NCBI GenBank assembly: GCA_030549815.1 | Contig: JAUQQQ010000001.1 | Coordinates: forward strand, 80,524-144,523 | Direction: 5' to 3' | Source of the DNA: a bacterium | GTDB lineage: Bacteria > DRYD01 | DNA length: 64,000 bases | Part shown: positions 1-9,043 of the stretch, piece by piece | How positions within the stretch are numbered: position 1 is the stretch's first letter | How the letters are laid out: each line of letters begins with the position of its first letter | Position numbers and translations under genes: made by a program | The notes under the pieces: model-generated | What the model was told of the DNA's origin: nothing | Database searches by the model: none | The model's input: only the letters and a program-made list of their open reading frames with translations

Positions 1-769
1 AATCCAATAAAATAGGAGTAATGGATATACAACCATTATAAACCGCCTCAATGTCACTTATTTCTTCTTCACCTTGAACATATCTTTCAATTTTTTCATA
101 GAAGTTTTCATCAACAGTATAATTATTCCTTTTCCAGTATATCCAGAAATATAAGTTTTGTCGAGGGTCGTGACGAGCCTCTAAATAAGCCAAATGTCTA
201 AAATCACTCTGATACGTAACCAACGGATTAACATCCTTTTTTAAATCCTTAAAAGGAGGTATATTCACATTCAACAATATATCTCTAAACTTAGGTAAAT
301 AATTCTTGTAATTCTCAACAAATTCATACATAAAAATACTGGCAAAAGTATAATCAGGATCATCATATTGAAATAGACTAACAGAAATACCAGGAATACC
401 ATATATATATCCTTCACTAACCGCAGAGAATGTTCCCGAAACCATTAAATCCAACCCCATATTCGCCCCTCGATTAATCCCTGATATAATAAGGTCGATG
501 TTTTTTTCTAAATATCCATTTGCAATGATTACGCAATCAGCAGGAGAACCAGTGCAACTAAAAATCTCCATCTTTCCATCTTTATATACCTCTTTAATCC
601 TAACAGGAATTTGATAAGTAATGGAATGTCCACTTACACTTCTTTCTCTATCAGGAGCAACAACAATTAACCTATTGATAAAATTTTCCTCATCTTCTCC
701 AAATTGATGATAGAGAGAAATTATACCTTCAGAGTTATACCCATCGTCGTTTGTTATTAAAATATTCAT
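1..769 (-). CDS. surE: 5'/3'-nucleotidase SurE (3' end outside the window)
   Basis: Survival protein SurE, a metal-dependent nucleoside monophosphate phosphatase of the cytoplasm. The start reads MNILITNDDGYNSEGI and carries the family's N-terminal metal-binding Asp-Asp pair (residues 8-9). Further on are PDRERSVSGHSIT, an Asn-containing segment SGINRGANMG, and a C-terminal segment CISITPILLD that corresponds to the usual SurE end (G-x-V-S-x-T-P-L). About 256 codons are visible, so only the last few residues are missing. The ATG overlaps the stop of the upstream gene by four bases (ATGA), which implies translational coupling in a minus-strand operon. Family assignment is secure. Confidence 0.93.
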   Translation of the reverse strand, partial: MNILITNDDGYNSEGIISLYHQFGEDEENFINRLIVVAPDRERSVSGHSITYQIPVRIKEVYKDGKMEIFSCTGSPADCVIIANGYLEKNIDLIISGINRGANMGLDLMVSGTFSAVSEGYIYGIPGISVSLFQYDDPDYTFASIFMYEFVENYKNYLPKFRDILLNVNIPPFKDLKKDVNPLVTYQSDFRHLAYLEARHDPRQNLYFWIYWKRNNYTVDENFYEKIERYVQGEEEISDIEAVYNGCISITPILLD

Positions 770-1104
770 AAGTCCTTTAGATCAAAAATTGATTTTCTAC
801 CTTCTTTTTTTTCTTCCCTTTTTTCAGGAACATCAAATGAAAGAGATATACTTTCTTTAGTAGTAGACTTTGAAGTTTCCTTTATTTTCTTATCTCCTAC
901 TTCTTTTTTTTCTAAAGTTGGCATAGCTAAATCATCAAAACTTATCTTCTCCTTTTTTACTTGCTTTGATATATTAACTTTAACTTTTTCAGAAAGCAAA
1001 GCATTTAATATAAATAAAATAACAGTAGCTGCACTAAAAGCAATAGACGCAAAAAATAATATTCTTTGAATAGCCAAAACTTGATTCAATTCCATTGATT
1101 CCAT
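766..1104 (-). CDS. Small single-pass membrane protein, unknown function
   Basis: Predicted protein of 112 residues that I do not recognise. Residues about 10-38 form one hydrophobic segment (RILFFASIAFSAATVILFIL). The remaining two thirds is a highly charged Lys/Glu-rich tail (KKEVGDKKIKE, EKREEKKEGRKS), so it looks like a membrane anchor with a disordered cytoplasmic tail. The ATG abuts the coaD TAA stop and is preceded by GGAGGTGG at good spacing, which supports this start. It is coupled to surE downstream by an ATGA overlap. It is probably a real gene because both its borders fit the operon exactly. Confidence 0.7.
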   Translation of the reverse strand: MESMELNQVLAIQRILFFASIAFSAATVILFILNALLSEKVKVNISKQVKKEKISFDDLAMPTLEKKEVGDKKIKETSKSTTKESISLSFDVPEKREEKKEGRKSIFDLKDL

Positions 1105-1620
1105 TTAATCCACCTCCATTTTAAATTTATCCATTCTTTCTAACACATCCTGCAAAATATTGGAAGGAACAAAAGGAGAAATATCTCCACCAAAATACGC
1201 TATTTCCTTAACCAAAGAAGAACTGAGAAAATTATACTCAAATTTAGTCATAAAAAATACAGTCTCTACATCAAACAACTTTGAATTAACTAAATGTTGC
1301 TGAAATTCATACTCAAAATCAGAAATAGCTCTCATACCCTTTACTACAAACCTTATGTTGTTCTGTTTTAGATAATCTACTAACAAACCTTTAAAACTTT
1401 CCACGATTATTTTCTCATTACCTTCAGTAGCTTTCTTTATTAACCTTACCCTTTCATCCAAAGAAAACAAAGGTTTCTTCCTATAATTAAAAAGAACCAG
1501 GACTATTACTTTATCGAACAATTTAAGTGCCCTATTTATAATATCGATATGCCCCAAAGTTATAGGATCAAAACTGCCCGGATATACAGCTATTCTATCC
1601 TGATATGAGAAATCCTTCAT
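1105..1620 (-). CDS. coaD: Phosphopantetheine adenylyltransferase
   Basis: CoaD transfers AMP from ATP to 4'-phosphopantetheine, the penultimate step of coenzyme A synthesis. The nucleotidyltransferase motif YPGSFDPITLGH is near the N-terminus (the TLGH form of the (H/T)xGH motif). The family's VKGMRAISDFEYE and the C-terminal SSSLVKEIA (equivalent to ISSTxVRE) are also present. I chose the ATG at 1620 (MKDFSYQDRIAVYPG), giving 171 residues, close to the usual 160. A TTG at 1665 would add 15 charged residues not typical of the family. The 5' end overlaps the upstream gene by 26 bases. Cytoplasmic enzyme. Confidence 0.95.
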   Translation of the reverse strand: MKDFSYQDRIAVYPGSFDPITLGHIDIINRALKLFDKVIVLVLFNYRKKPLFSLDERVRLIKKATEGNEKIIVESFKGLLVDYLKQNNIRFVVKGMRAISDFEYEFQQHLVNSKLFDVETVFFMTKFEYNFLSSSLVKEIAYFGGDISPFVPSNILQDVLERMDKFKMEVD

Positions 1621-2104
1621 CCTCAGATGTTGGAGATTTCTTCTGTTCCTCTCTCTTTTCTTCAACTTTTTGTTTATTTTGGGTTGCTTGAGTTTGTTGA
1701 GAAACTTCTAAAAATCTTGCTATTTCTTCTGCTGTTAATTGCCTAACTATTATGATATACTCCATAACTTTTTCATCATTAAGAAAAACCTCAATCGTAT
1801 AATCCCCAAACTCATCAAACTGAATATCTTTGAAATAATTTACCATTAGTTGCGGAATATTTCTTTGTTTTAGTTCAAAATCTTGTTTTCCAGTAGAAAC
1901 CAACTTACTTCCAGATGGTTTTTTTATAACTATTTCTTGGGTAAAACTACCTTCTCCATTACTCCACCCATTAGCAATGTAAAAGGAAACTGGGGCATTT
2001 GGATATGGTAATTCATAAAATACATATGAGAAAATTGGTGGTTTATCCTCTGTTTCAAGCTCAAGGCAAGGTATAGAAAACTGTAACACTGGTTTTTTTG
2101 ACAT
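1595..2104 (-). CDS. Unknown protein, predicted beta-sandwich
   Basis: A 169-residue protein with no motif I can assign firmly. The central part (residues about 20-125) alternates short beta-strand-like segments: APVSFYIANGWSNGEGSF, QEIVIKKPSGS, DIQFDEFGDYTIEVFLNDE. The pattern of a geometric G-x-Y strand near the end resembles Ig-like domains such as DUF6941, but that is only an impression. The C-terminal 45 residues are Gln/Lys/Glu-rich and probably disordered. The ATG at 2104 has GGAGGT seven bases upstream; an earlier in-frame ATG at 2131 overlaps the DivIVA-like gene and has no such site. There is no signal peptide. Confidence 0.65.
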   Translation of the reverse strand: MSKKPVLQFSIPCLELETEDKPPIFSYVFYELPYPNAPVSFYIANGWSNGEGSFTQEIVIKKPSGSKLVSTGKQDFELKQRNIPQLMVNYFKDIQFDEFGDYTIEVFLNDEKVMEYIIIVRQLTAEEIARFLEVSQQTQATQNKQKVEEKREEQKKSPTSEDEGFLISG

Positions 2105-2117
2105 TTTTTCTACCTCC

Positions 2118-2651
2118 TCACTTTTCTTCATTCATAGGAGCCAACGAAGGTAAATAAAAAGATAAAAAAGAATTATCTTGGTTATTAAACATTTTTTCCA
2201 TGTAATTTATTCTATCCAAAAGTAAATTCAAATAATTCTTTGTTTCAGACACAAGCATACTTCTTATCTGGTGAAGTTTACTTATTTCATCTATAATTTG
2301 ACTGATTTCTTTTTTACATTTATCTTTTAACTCTTCTGCTTCTTTTATAGCTTTATTTATTATAGCCTCTGCTTCATTTTGAGCCTTAACCTTTATATCC
2401 TCTGCCAATTTCTTAGATGCTACTACCGATTCGTTAATTATATTTTCCATTTTCTTATAAGTTTCTAATTCCTTTAATAGGAATTCTACTCTATTTTTTA
2501 ACTCCATATTTTCTTTCCATAATTTTGTATAACTTAATTCTATTTGCTCAATAAATTCATCAACTTCCTCTATTTTGTATCCCCTAAAGGAAATACTAAA
2601 TTTTACTCTTGCTATGTCAGAAGGAGTTAAAAAATCTATTTTTTCAATCAT
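2118..2651 (-). CDS. DivIVA-like coiled-coil protein
   Basis: A 177-residue protein whose N-terminus matches the DivIVA lipid-binding head: [11 protein letters not shown], then [13 protein letters not shown] (compare the family's FRGYxxxEVDEFL). Residues about 40-155 are a long coiled coil rich in Lys and Glu. DivIVA proteins bind negatively curved membrane and recruit division or pole factors; this one may serve division-site or wall placement, which is inference. Its ATG overlaps the rpmH stop by four bases (ATGA), so it is probably translationally coupled to ribosomal protein L34. The gene symbol is withheld because many DivIVA paralogues exist (GpsA/GpsB, Wag31 and others). Confidence 0.82.
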   Translation of the reverse strand: MIEKIDFLTPSDIARVKFSISFRGYKIEEVDEFIEQIELSYTKLWKENMELKNRVEFLLKELETYKKMENIINESVVASKKLAEDIKVKAQNEAEAIINKAIKEAEELKDKCKKEISQIIDEISKLHQIRSMLVSETKNYLNLLLDRINYMEKMFNNQDNSFLSFYLPSLAPMNEEK

Positions 2652-2785
2652 GCAGTTAATCTTTTCCTCCCCTTTAATCTTCTTCTTTTTATAACCCTTC
2701 TCCCTGCTTTTGTTTCCATTCTAGCCAAAAAGCCATGCTTTTTCTTTCTTTTCCTATTGTTAGGTTGATAAGTCCTTTTTGTCAT
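2648..2785 (-). CDS. rpmH: Ribosomal protein L34 (bL34)
   Basis: A 45-codon gene found by translating the gap between its neighbours. The product begins [20 protein letters not shown] and continues through [11 protein letters not shown] to RKRLTA, a full match to the bL34 pattern (KRTxQPxxRKRxxxHGFxxRMxTxxGRxVL). A strong Shine-Dalgarno site (AGGAGG) lies just upstream and overlaps the stop codon of the CtpA-like gene. The stop codon overlaps the start of the DivIVA-like gene. rpmH normally sits beside rnpA, yidC and the dnaA region; none of those are here, so the usual rpmH-rnpA linkage is broken in this genome. Confidence 0.97.
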   Translation of the reverse strand: MTKRTYQPNNRKRKKKHGFLARMETKAGRRVIKRRRLKGRKRLTA

Positions 2786-2798
2786 AATCCACTACCTC

Positions 2799-4211
2799 CT
2801 ATTTTAGTAATCCCACTGCTTTTTTATACTGCAAATCTTTATCTGTGTAATATTCTGCTAAATTAAAATCCTTTGCATCAACTTCGTAATCCAAAGTAAC
2901 TTTATCTTTATAAATGTCCCTGTTAGATAAGGTAAAATATTTACCGATTGTTAGTTTAAGAACACCATTATCAATAAGATTATAGAGTGTTTGAACAGTA
3001 TTTTTACCATAAGTTTTATTTCCTACAATTATGACATCATCTTTAAGATAATCCTTCATAGATTGAGCAAAAATTTCAGATGCACTCGCAGTATATCCAT
3101 TCGTTAATATGGCAATTTTCGAATAATTTATCTGTTTAGGATATTTAGTATAGAACACTTGTTCAACCTGATTTCTTCTTTTCAATTTTACACCCAATTT
3201 ATTAGGTCCAACAAAGTAGGAAAGAATATTTATAGACTCATCAAGTAACCCTCCTCCATTATTTCTTAAATCTATAATAAAAACAGAAGGTTGATTAAGC
3301 TTTTTATAGGCTTCCAAGAATTCCTTAGAAGTCCCCACTGAAAATGTCTTTATTCTAATAACAGGAACTTCGAGATTATTAAAAGCTTTTACGCTATTTA
3401 TATGAATAATCCTTCTTTTCAGATTGAAATCCATTACTTTTTCTTTTCTTTTTATAGTAAGTTTGACAGTTGTATTTTCAGGTCCTCTTATCATAGATTG
3501 AACAACATCCAACGAATCAGAAGTTATATCTTTATCATTTACTTTAATTATTCTATCCCCTGGTAATATTCCACTTTCTTCAGCAGGAGAATTTTCAATA
3601 ACTTCAACAACAACAACTTCCCCTTTATCTCTATTCTCTCTCATCATTACAATACCAACCCCGCTAAAATTACCACCTTGAATACTTTCTTTAAAAGTTT
3701 TATACTCCTTAGGACCCATATACTCTGTATAATTATCAAGAGTAGAGCAATAAGAACGTATAGTAAATTTTAAAAACCCTTCCTTAGTTTTTATACTTCT
3801 ATAAAAATTCTTGTATATTTCCTTCTGAACATTATCCAATTTTTTAGAATCTATAACAGATTCAAAATTAACGCTTGATTTATTTATTTCTTCAAAAATT
3901 TGATTATAATAATTTTCAAAATCATTCATCTGATCTTTCAAAGATGAAGATTTTATTACAAATAACTTTGTCTTAAATCCACCATAATTTAGAGTATTAT
4001 ATATTTTTTCTAAAGTTTGATTAAGTTTTTCTTTTAAATCAAATTGCTCAACAAAATCTCTATATGTATAAGCGACGACTTGCCTAAACAATTCAAAAGA
4101 TGTCGTTCCAATATCAACAGAACTATCCGCTTTAGAGTTAATCTTAAACAAGAAAAATGAAACAAATATTAAAATAAAAGAAACAAAAAATATCTTAGCT
4201 TCTCTTTTCAT
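2799..4211 (-). CDS. C-terminal processing peptidase, S41 family (CtpA-like)
   Basis: Exported serine protease of about 470 residues. The N-terminal segment MKREAKIFFVSFILIFVSFFLF is a signal anchor. A PDZ domain follows in the middle (GVGIVMMRENRDKGEVVV through SPAEESGILPGDRIIKVND). The S41 protease core contains IDLRNNGGGLLDESI, the nucleophile region NGYTASASEIFAQ with Ser in ASASE, and the lysine base in TYGKNTVQT, so the Ser-Lys dyad is intact. I chose the ATG at 4211, which has GAGGGGAG six bases upstream; the longer frame starts inside ispH. It overlaps ispH by 17 bases. It probably acts in the periplasm on envelope substrates. Confidence 0.92.
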   Translation of the reverse strand: MKREAKIFFVSFILIFVSFFLFKINSKADSSVDIGTTSFELFRQVVAYTYRDFVEQFDLKEKLNQTLEKIYNTLNYGGFKTKLFVIKSSSLKDQMNDFENYYNQIFEEINKSSVNFESVIDSKKLDNVQKEIYKNFYRSIKTKEGFLKFTIRSYCSTLDNYTEYMGPKEYKTFKESIQGGNFSGVGIVMMRENRDKGEVVVVEVIENSPAEESGILPGDRIIKVNDKDITSDSLDVVQSMIRGPENTTVKLTIKRKEKVMDFNLKRRIIHINSVKAFNNLEVPVIRIKTFSVGTSKEFLEAYKKLNQPSVFIIDLRNNGGGLLDESINILSYFVGPNKLGVKLKRRNQVEQVFYTKYPKQINYSKIAILTNGYTASASEIFAQSMKDYLKDDVIIVGNKTYGKNTVQTLYNLIDNGVLKLTIGKYFTLSNRDIYKDKVTLDYEVDAKDFNLAEYYTDKDLQYKKAVGLLK

Positions 4212-5100
4212 ATATCTCCCCTCTTTCCAATATTCTTTCAAACTCCTTAATTTTGTTTACAACATTTTGTATAATCCAATCTGGAGTAGAAGCTCCCGCA
4301 GTTATGCCAACTTTGTCGTTAATATTAAACCATTCTATTTTTAAATCCTTTTCATTTTGTATATGATAAGTCCGAGGACAATAACTCTTGGCTATCTCAT
4401 ACAACTTTATAGTATTAGAACTGTGCTTACCACCAATAACGATCACAACATCAACAGAAGGAGCCAACTTATGAATAGCATTCTGATTTTCATCAGTAGC
4501 ATAACAAATTGTCTTAAAATACCTAACCTCGGGAATGAAGTCCATAAGATAATTTACAACTTTCCTTACTTTTTCTATTTTTTCAGTAGTTTGAGTAACA
4601 ACTCCTATTTTTTTAATCTTATCAAATTTTCCTTGCTTCCTTAGTTCTTCTAATTCCTCAACATCCTTAACTATAAAGTAAGGAACATTAGAGATATATC
4701 CAGTAACACCAATTATCTCAGGATGATCCTTATTACCTACGATAAGAATAGGATAATCATCCTTTGATAATTTTTCAACTATTCTATGAACCCTCATCAC
4801 ATAAGGGCAAGTACCATCGATTACTTTAACACCCTTTTCTTTTAAATTCTCAATAACTTCTCTCTTAGCTCCATGAGTCCTAATTATAACTTTTTCAGCT
4901 TTTCTTTCATCAACATCGTCAACATTTAAAACATAACCTATTCCATTTTGTTTTAGGTAATTAGTAAGATCTTCATTATGTATTATTGGCCCATAGGTAA
5001 TAACATTTTGTTCCTTATTTTCTATTATTTTCATTGCAATTTCAACTGTTCTTCTGACCCCGAAACAAAATCCCATCTTTTCAGCCATTATTATTTCCAT
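4195..5100 (-). CDS. ispH: 4-hydroxy-3-methylbut-2-enyl diphosphate reductase
   Basis: IspH (LytB) catalyses the last step of the MEP isoprenoid pathway, making IPP and DMAPP with a [4Fe-4S] cluster. The three cluster cysteines are visible: MGFCFGVRR (Cys12), GTCPYVMRVH, and ICYATDENQNA. Substrate-binding motifs GPIIHNEDL, the Thr-Thr of TQTTEK, and TAGASTPDW near the C-terminus are present. At 301 residues it has family length. A GAGGTAGGG site precedes the ATG at 5100. No other MEP genes are in the window. Cytoplasmic. Confidence 0.97.
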   Translation of the reverse strand: MEIIMAEKMGFCFGVRRTVEIAMKIIENKEQNVITYGPIIHNEDLTNYLKQNGIGYVLNVDDVDERKAEKVIIRTHGAKREVIENLKEKGVKVIDGTCPYVMRVHRIVEKLSKDDYPILIVGNKDHPEIIGVTGYISNVPYFIVKDVEELEELRKQGKFDKIKKIGVVTQTTEKIEKVRKVVNYLMDFIPEVRYFKTICYATDENQNAIHKLAPSVDVVIVIGGKHSSNTIKLYEIAKSYCPRTYHIQNEKDLKIEWFNINDKVGITAGASTPDWIIQNVVNKIKEFERILERGEIYEKRS

Positions 5101-5151
5101 TTCCCTACCTCAACATTTGTATTCCGCTTCTTTCCTTAAACAAAGCGGTTA

Positions 5152-6120
5152 TTATTTTTCCATATGAACTCTATCTCTCAATTCTTGAAGCAGTATAGAT
5201 AATACTTCATCCAATTTTTTTCTCATTCTAAATCCTGCAGCTCTCTTATGTCCTCCTCCTCCAAACTTACAAGCAATCTCCTCTACATCAACATTATTAG
5301 ACCTTAAACTTACCCTACAATAATTTTCTTCAATTTCTACCACTGTAAAAATAATTTCAGCTCCCTTTGTAAAAAATATACTTTCAACAATATTGTTAAT
5401 ATCCTCTTTTCTAAAACCTTCTCCTTCCAACTTTTTTATTTCATCGAATGATAAATAACTATAAACCAACTTTCCTTCCTGCTTTAAATTACTATATAAA
5501 ACACTCAACATTTTATAATAATTTATATTTTTCGACCTTATCGTTCTTATTATATCTTGCCAATCAACATAATTACGCAATTCAGATAACATACTCAAAG
5601 TTTTACTACTGACATTATTATATGATAATCCTCCTGTATCAGAAATAACTCCCATAACTAAGTAGTATGCAATATCACTATCTATAGGTATACCTGTTTG
5701 TTTAATAATATCATACAGAACTTCATTAACAGAGCTTGAGTTAACATCAACATAATAGTAGTTTCCAAACAAATCATTAGAAACATGATGATCTATATTT
5801 ATTATCATTCGGGAATCTATTTTTTCAAAAACCTCGGTAAACCTCTTTAATGATCCTAATTCAACAGCAATGACACAGTCAAACTTCTCGGGATCAACCT
5901 CACTAACAACATCAGGAAATAAATGTCTATAGTCAGAAGGAACAGGATCTTTAGAATAGAGAGTTGCTTTTTTAGCAAAATATCTGTTAAGCAAAAACTG
6001 AATTACCTTCATAGCACAAAGACAATCCAAATCAGGATTAGGATGGGCAACAAGTAAAACATTCTTTACTTTTATAAATATTCTTCTTAAATCAAAAAAA
6101 TTAACATTAGTTTTTAACAT
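5152..6120 (-). CDS. nrnA: DHH/DHHA1 phosphoesterase, NrnA-like
   Basis: Bifunctional oligoribonuclease/pAp phosphatase family. Motifs in order: AHPNPDLDCLCAMK (motif I), VIAVELGSLKRF (motif II), NIDHHVSN (DHH motif), VISDTGGLSY, and the C-terminal DHHA1 signature FGGGGHKRAAG. Motif II usually has an Asp (VDTxxxxR) and here shows Glu, a conservative change. I chose the ATG at 6120 (MLKTNVNFF, 322 residues); the longer frame adds an Arg-rich leader that overlaps the upstream gene. NrnA degrades short RNAs and pAp using divalent metals. It often lies next to rbfA, and the small gene upstream sits in that position. Confidence 0.9.
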   Translation of the reverse strand: MLKTNVNFFDLRRIFIKVKNVLLVAHPNPDLDCLCAMKVIQFLLNRYFAKKATLYSKDPVPSDYRHLFPDVVSEVDPEKFDCVIAVELGSLKRFTEVFEKIDSRMIINIDHHVSNDLFGNYYYVDVNSSSVNEVLYDIIKQTGIPIDSDIAYYLVMGVISDTGGLSYNNVSSKTLSMLSELRNYVDWQDIIRTIRSKNINYYKMLSVLYSNLKQEGKLVYSYLSFDEIKKLEGEGFRKEDINNIVESIFFTKGAEIIFTVVEIEENYCRVSLRSNNVDVEEIACKFGGGGHKRAAGFRMRKKLDEVLSILLQELRDRVHMEK

Positions 6121-6424
6121 TTTTCCTATGCTTACCCTTCTCCTTCTTCTCAACTAATTCAGTTAATTCGTAAGCAACATATAATTTTATTTTATCTTCA
6201 AATTTTGCATTAACCACTCTTAACATATCTTTATTTTCACCAAAATTCTTTTCAAAATATTCCTTATTAATCTCATCTATAAATATAATTTCTAAATCTT
6301 TACTTTCAATATCATCATTATTATTAATCTTTTCCAAAGCAACTTTAAGTGGTAAAGATAAGAGGCTTTCCAAAAAAATCTTGGCTAATATAGAACTCAT
6401 AATCTTATATGATAGATTTTCCAC
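6107..6424 (-). CDS. Small protein in the rbfA position, unrecognised
   Basis: A 105-residue protein beginning with GTG, preceded by GGAGGGGAGGA at correct spacing. In many bacteria the gene immediately upstream of nrnA is rbfA, a 30S maturation factor. The size and a KH-like alternation (SKDLEIIFIDEINKEYFEK, DKIKLYVAYELTEL) are compatible with that. The conserved RbfA features (an initial RxxRV, and LRxELA) are not visible, so I do not assign the symbol. The C-terminus is basic (KGKHRKNVKN). It overlaps the phosphoesterase gene by 14 bases. Confidence 0.6.
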   Translation of the reverse strand: MENLSYKIMSSILAKIFLESLLSLPLKVALEKINNNDDIESKDLEIIFIDEINKEYFEKNFGENKDMLRVVNAKFEDKIKLYVAYELTELVEKKEKGKHRKNVKN

Positions 6425-6510
6425 AAAAAATCCTCCCCTCCTTCATTTAAATCCAAAATTCAAGGAAAAAATGATAAAATACAGAAATTAAATAATAGCA
6501 ATTTACTAAC

Positions 6511-7557
6511 ATGAACTACATAAAAACAACCAATTTAATCAATACTCTACTATTATTCGCCTTAATTTACATAATTTATAAAACATCGCTGTATTTTATT
6601 GATATAATCGCTATCTATTTTCTGATGTTTTTCTTCTCAATAATTCTTAAACCAATAGTGGAAAAAATAAATGAAAAATACAAGTTTTCTCGAGAATTCG
6701 CAACATTGATAATCATTTTTCTCTTCTTTTCAATACTCATTACTCTACTCTTAATTTTAATACCCAGTGTTTATAATTCTCTAAAAACTTTCACAAAAAC
6801 TCTTCAAGAAAATTTAACGCTAGTACTAACATCAGGAAACGAGATAATAAACAAATACCTTAAAAATTTCTACATAGAGATAGAAATAAATAATGTATAC
6901 CAGAACATAATAAACACGATAAATCAAAATATTCCTCAAATAACAGAAAAGATGATAAACATCGCATTTAGTGGAGGAAAAACAATATTTAATATCCTCC
7001 TAATAGCAGTCCTTACATTTTACATGATAAAAGATTACGAAAAAATAAGAGAATATAAAATAAAAATCATTAGCTTTTTATTAAATACTGATAAAAAAGA
7101 AATTGAAAATTTATATACCCTTTCAGAAGAAACCCTAAGAAAGTTCTTAATTGGTCAATTAATAGCAGCCCTATACATTTTTTTGTTCACTCTTATTTCT
7201 CTCTACTTCTTCGGGATAAAAGAATACTTCTTAGTTGCTGTAATATCTGGAATTTTTGAATTAATCCCATTCATCGGTGCTTTCATATCTTTCTCTCTCT
7301 CAATACTCTTTATTCTTAGCAAAGGTCTAATACCAACAATAATTTTTATTACTCTCGCAATCATAGCATACCAAGTATTAGCAAAAATAATCTACCCAAA
7401 TGTAGTGGGGAAAATTCTAAACATATCTGTCATTACAGTTTTATTATCAATAATCATTGGTTTTAAGCTATACGGTATATTCGGAATGTTCATAGCAGTC
7501 CCAACTATATCAATAATTAAAAATATACTTGATAAGAAAATTAATAATTATCCTTAA
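6511..7557 (+). CDS. AI-2E family transporter / putative permease
   Basis: A 348-residue integral membrane protein with the pattern of the AI-2 exporter family (YdiK/PerM/TqsA type). There are two helices at the N-terminus, a pair around residues 60-90, a soluble loop (about 90-150), and then five or more helices. The conserved segment near residue 245 reads ISGIFELIPFIGAF, the family's P-x-x-G signature. Substrates vary across the family (AI-2, sodium, others), so none is assigned. It is transcribed divergently from the upstream operon. No Shine-Dalgarno site precedes the ATG; a GATAAAAT box lies about 30 bases upstream. Confidence 0.88.
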   Translation: MNYIKTTNLINTLLLFALIYIIYKTSLYFIDIIAIYFLMFFFSIILKPIVEKINEKYKFSREFATLIIIFLFFSILITLLLILIPSVYNSLKTFTKTLQENLTLVLTSGNEIINKYLKNFYIEIEINNVYQNIINTINQNIPQITEKMINIAFSGGKTIFNILLIAVLTFYMIKDYEKIREYKIKIISFLLNTDKKEIENLYTLSEETLRKFLIGQLIAALYIFLFTLISLYFFGIKEYFLVAVISGIFELIPFIGAFISFSLSILFILSKGLIPTIIFITLAIIAYQVLAKIIYPNVVGKILNISVITVLLSIIIGFKLYGIFGMFIAVPTISIIKNILDKKINNYP

Positions 7558-7605
7558 ACGCAGTAAAACAACTTATAGCTTACTAAAATAAGATAATAAA
7601 CCAAC

Positions 7606-9027
7606 TTATTCTCTTAGAAATTGCTTTATCAATCTATTTTCTTCATCAAAAACTTGGATAATGATAGGCATTTGTCCTATGGCATGAGTAGAACAAGATA
7701 AACAAGGATCATAACACCTTATTCCACCTTCAATTAAATTAAGGTCCTTTTCTTGTATATTTAGGGGGTCAACAAAATCTTTAGCAATAGATTCAACAGC
7801 CTTAGACATAGCCCAGTTATTATTTCCTGAAGCAACTATCATATTACATTTTAAAATTGTCCCATTTTCATCCACCCAATAATGATGAATAAGCGTTCCT
7901 CTTGGAGCTTCAATAACTCCTATACCCTCTTCTTTTTCAACCTTACCCTTAACAAAAACCTCATTACTTAATATATCCTTATCCATCAATATTTCATAAA
8001 CCAATTCGAGAGAATGTAAAACCTCTATCATCCTTGCGTAATGGTAATAAAAAGAAGGATGAACAGGTTTATAATCATTAATTTTCTTAAAATAATTAAA
8101 TTCTATAGAAGCTTTTTCTGTAGGCATTTTCGTTGATGTATTTAATCGAGCCAAAGGCCCAACCCTATAAACACCATCAGGATAACCATATTTTAATAAA
8201 AACGGAAATTTTAAATAACTCCATTTTTCTATATACTCCCCAACATGTTTATAATACTCAACATCGTTAAATTCTTCCAATACTTTTCCATCCCTATCAA
8301 TAACTCTTATTTTTCCGTCATAAACCTCCCAAATTCCGTCATTCGTTAAACTTATAAAATTAGTCTCAAAGTTCGCATACTTTTCAACAAAAGCTTTATT
8401 CTTTTCAATGTAATTTTTAATAAACTCTATACCCTCTAAACAAAAAGATATCATTTCATCAATTTGGTTGAGTAAATTTTCTCTTTTTTGATGTTCAAGT
8501 GGTTGTGCAACTCCACCACAAATAAAGTTTTTCGGATTAATTCTTGCCCCACCAACATATTCAATAATTGTTTGCCCAAATTTTCTTAGTTTTATACCTT
8601 TCATAGCAAAATCTGGATACTTTTCTATCAAACCTGCTACATTCCTTATAGCAGGAGAACTATCCCAACCCAGCAAAAGATCAGGTGAAGCAAGGTAGAA
8701 AAAATGAAGACAATGAGACTGAATAATCTGTCCCAAATGAGCCAGTCTTCTTAAAAGTTTTGCTGTATAAGGTATTTCAACATTCATTATCATATCGCCT
8801 GCTTTAACAGCTCCAAGGATATGGCTCAAAGGGCAAATACCACATATCTTGGCAGTTATGATAGGTGCCTCTTCAAAATACCTCCCCTCTATAAATTTTT
8901 CAAAACCTCTAAATTGATCTACATGAAAAAGAACTCTATCTATTTTATCATCCTTTAAATGAATTGTTATCTTAGCATGACCCTCTATCCTTGTAACTGG
9001 ATATATCGTTATTTTTTCATAACTCAT
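7606..9027 (-). CDS. hoxH: NiFe hydrogenase large subunit (Hox type)
   Basis: Catalytic subunit of a cytoplasmic group 3 NiFe hydrogenase. The N-terminal nickel site reads KICGICPLSH. The C-terminal site reads DPCLSCSTHAIGQMP, which is characteristic of the bidirectional HoxH group (3d). All four nickel-binding cysteines are present. About 20 residues after the last His would be removed by a maturation protease in known systems; no such protease gene is nearby. I chose the ATG at 9027 (MSYEKITIYPVTRIEGH), preceded by AAGGA; the earlier ATG at 9051 overlaps the hoxY stop. Order on the minus strand is hoxU-like, hoxY, hoxH. Confidence 0.93.
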   Translation of the reverse strand: MSYEKITIYPVTRIEGHAKITIHLKDDKIDRVLFHVDQFRGFEKFIEGRYFEEAPIITAKICGICPLSHILGAVKAGDMIMNVEIPYTAKLLRRLAHLGQIIQSHCLHFFYLASPDLLLGWDSSPAIRNVAGLIEKYPDFAMKGIKLRKFGQTIIEYVGGARINPKNFICGGVAQPLEHQKRENLLNQIDEMISFCLEGIEFIKNYIEKNKAFVEKYANFETNFISLTNDGIWEVYDGKIRVIDRDGKVLEEFNDVEYYKHVGEYIEKWSYLKFPFLLKYGYPDGVYRVGPLARLNTSTKMPTEKASIEFNYFKKINDYKPVHPSFYYHYARMIEVLHSLELVYEILMDKDILSNEVFVKGKVEKEEGIGVIEAPRGTLIHHYWVDENGTILKCNMIVASGNNNWAMSKAVESIAKDFVDPLNIQEKDLNLIEGGIRCYDPCLSCSTHAIGQMPIIIQVFDEENRLIKQFLRE

Positions 9028-9043
9028 AAAATCTTTCCTTCCC

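Noticed and set aside
1621-1665. TTG start 15 codons upstream for coaD
   Set aside because: It adds a basic leader lying inside the neighbouring gene, while the ATG at 1620 gives family-length CoaD.
7558-7605. AATAAG / CTTATT hairpin between the convergent permease and hydrogenase genes
   Set aside because: Six AT-rich base pairs with a 12-base loop are not convincing as a terminator.
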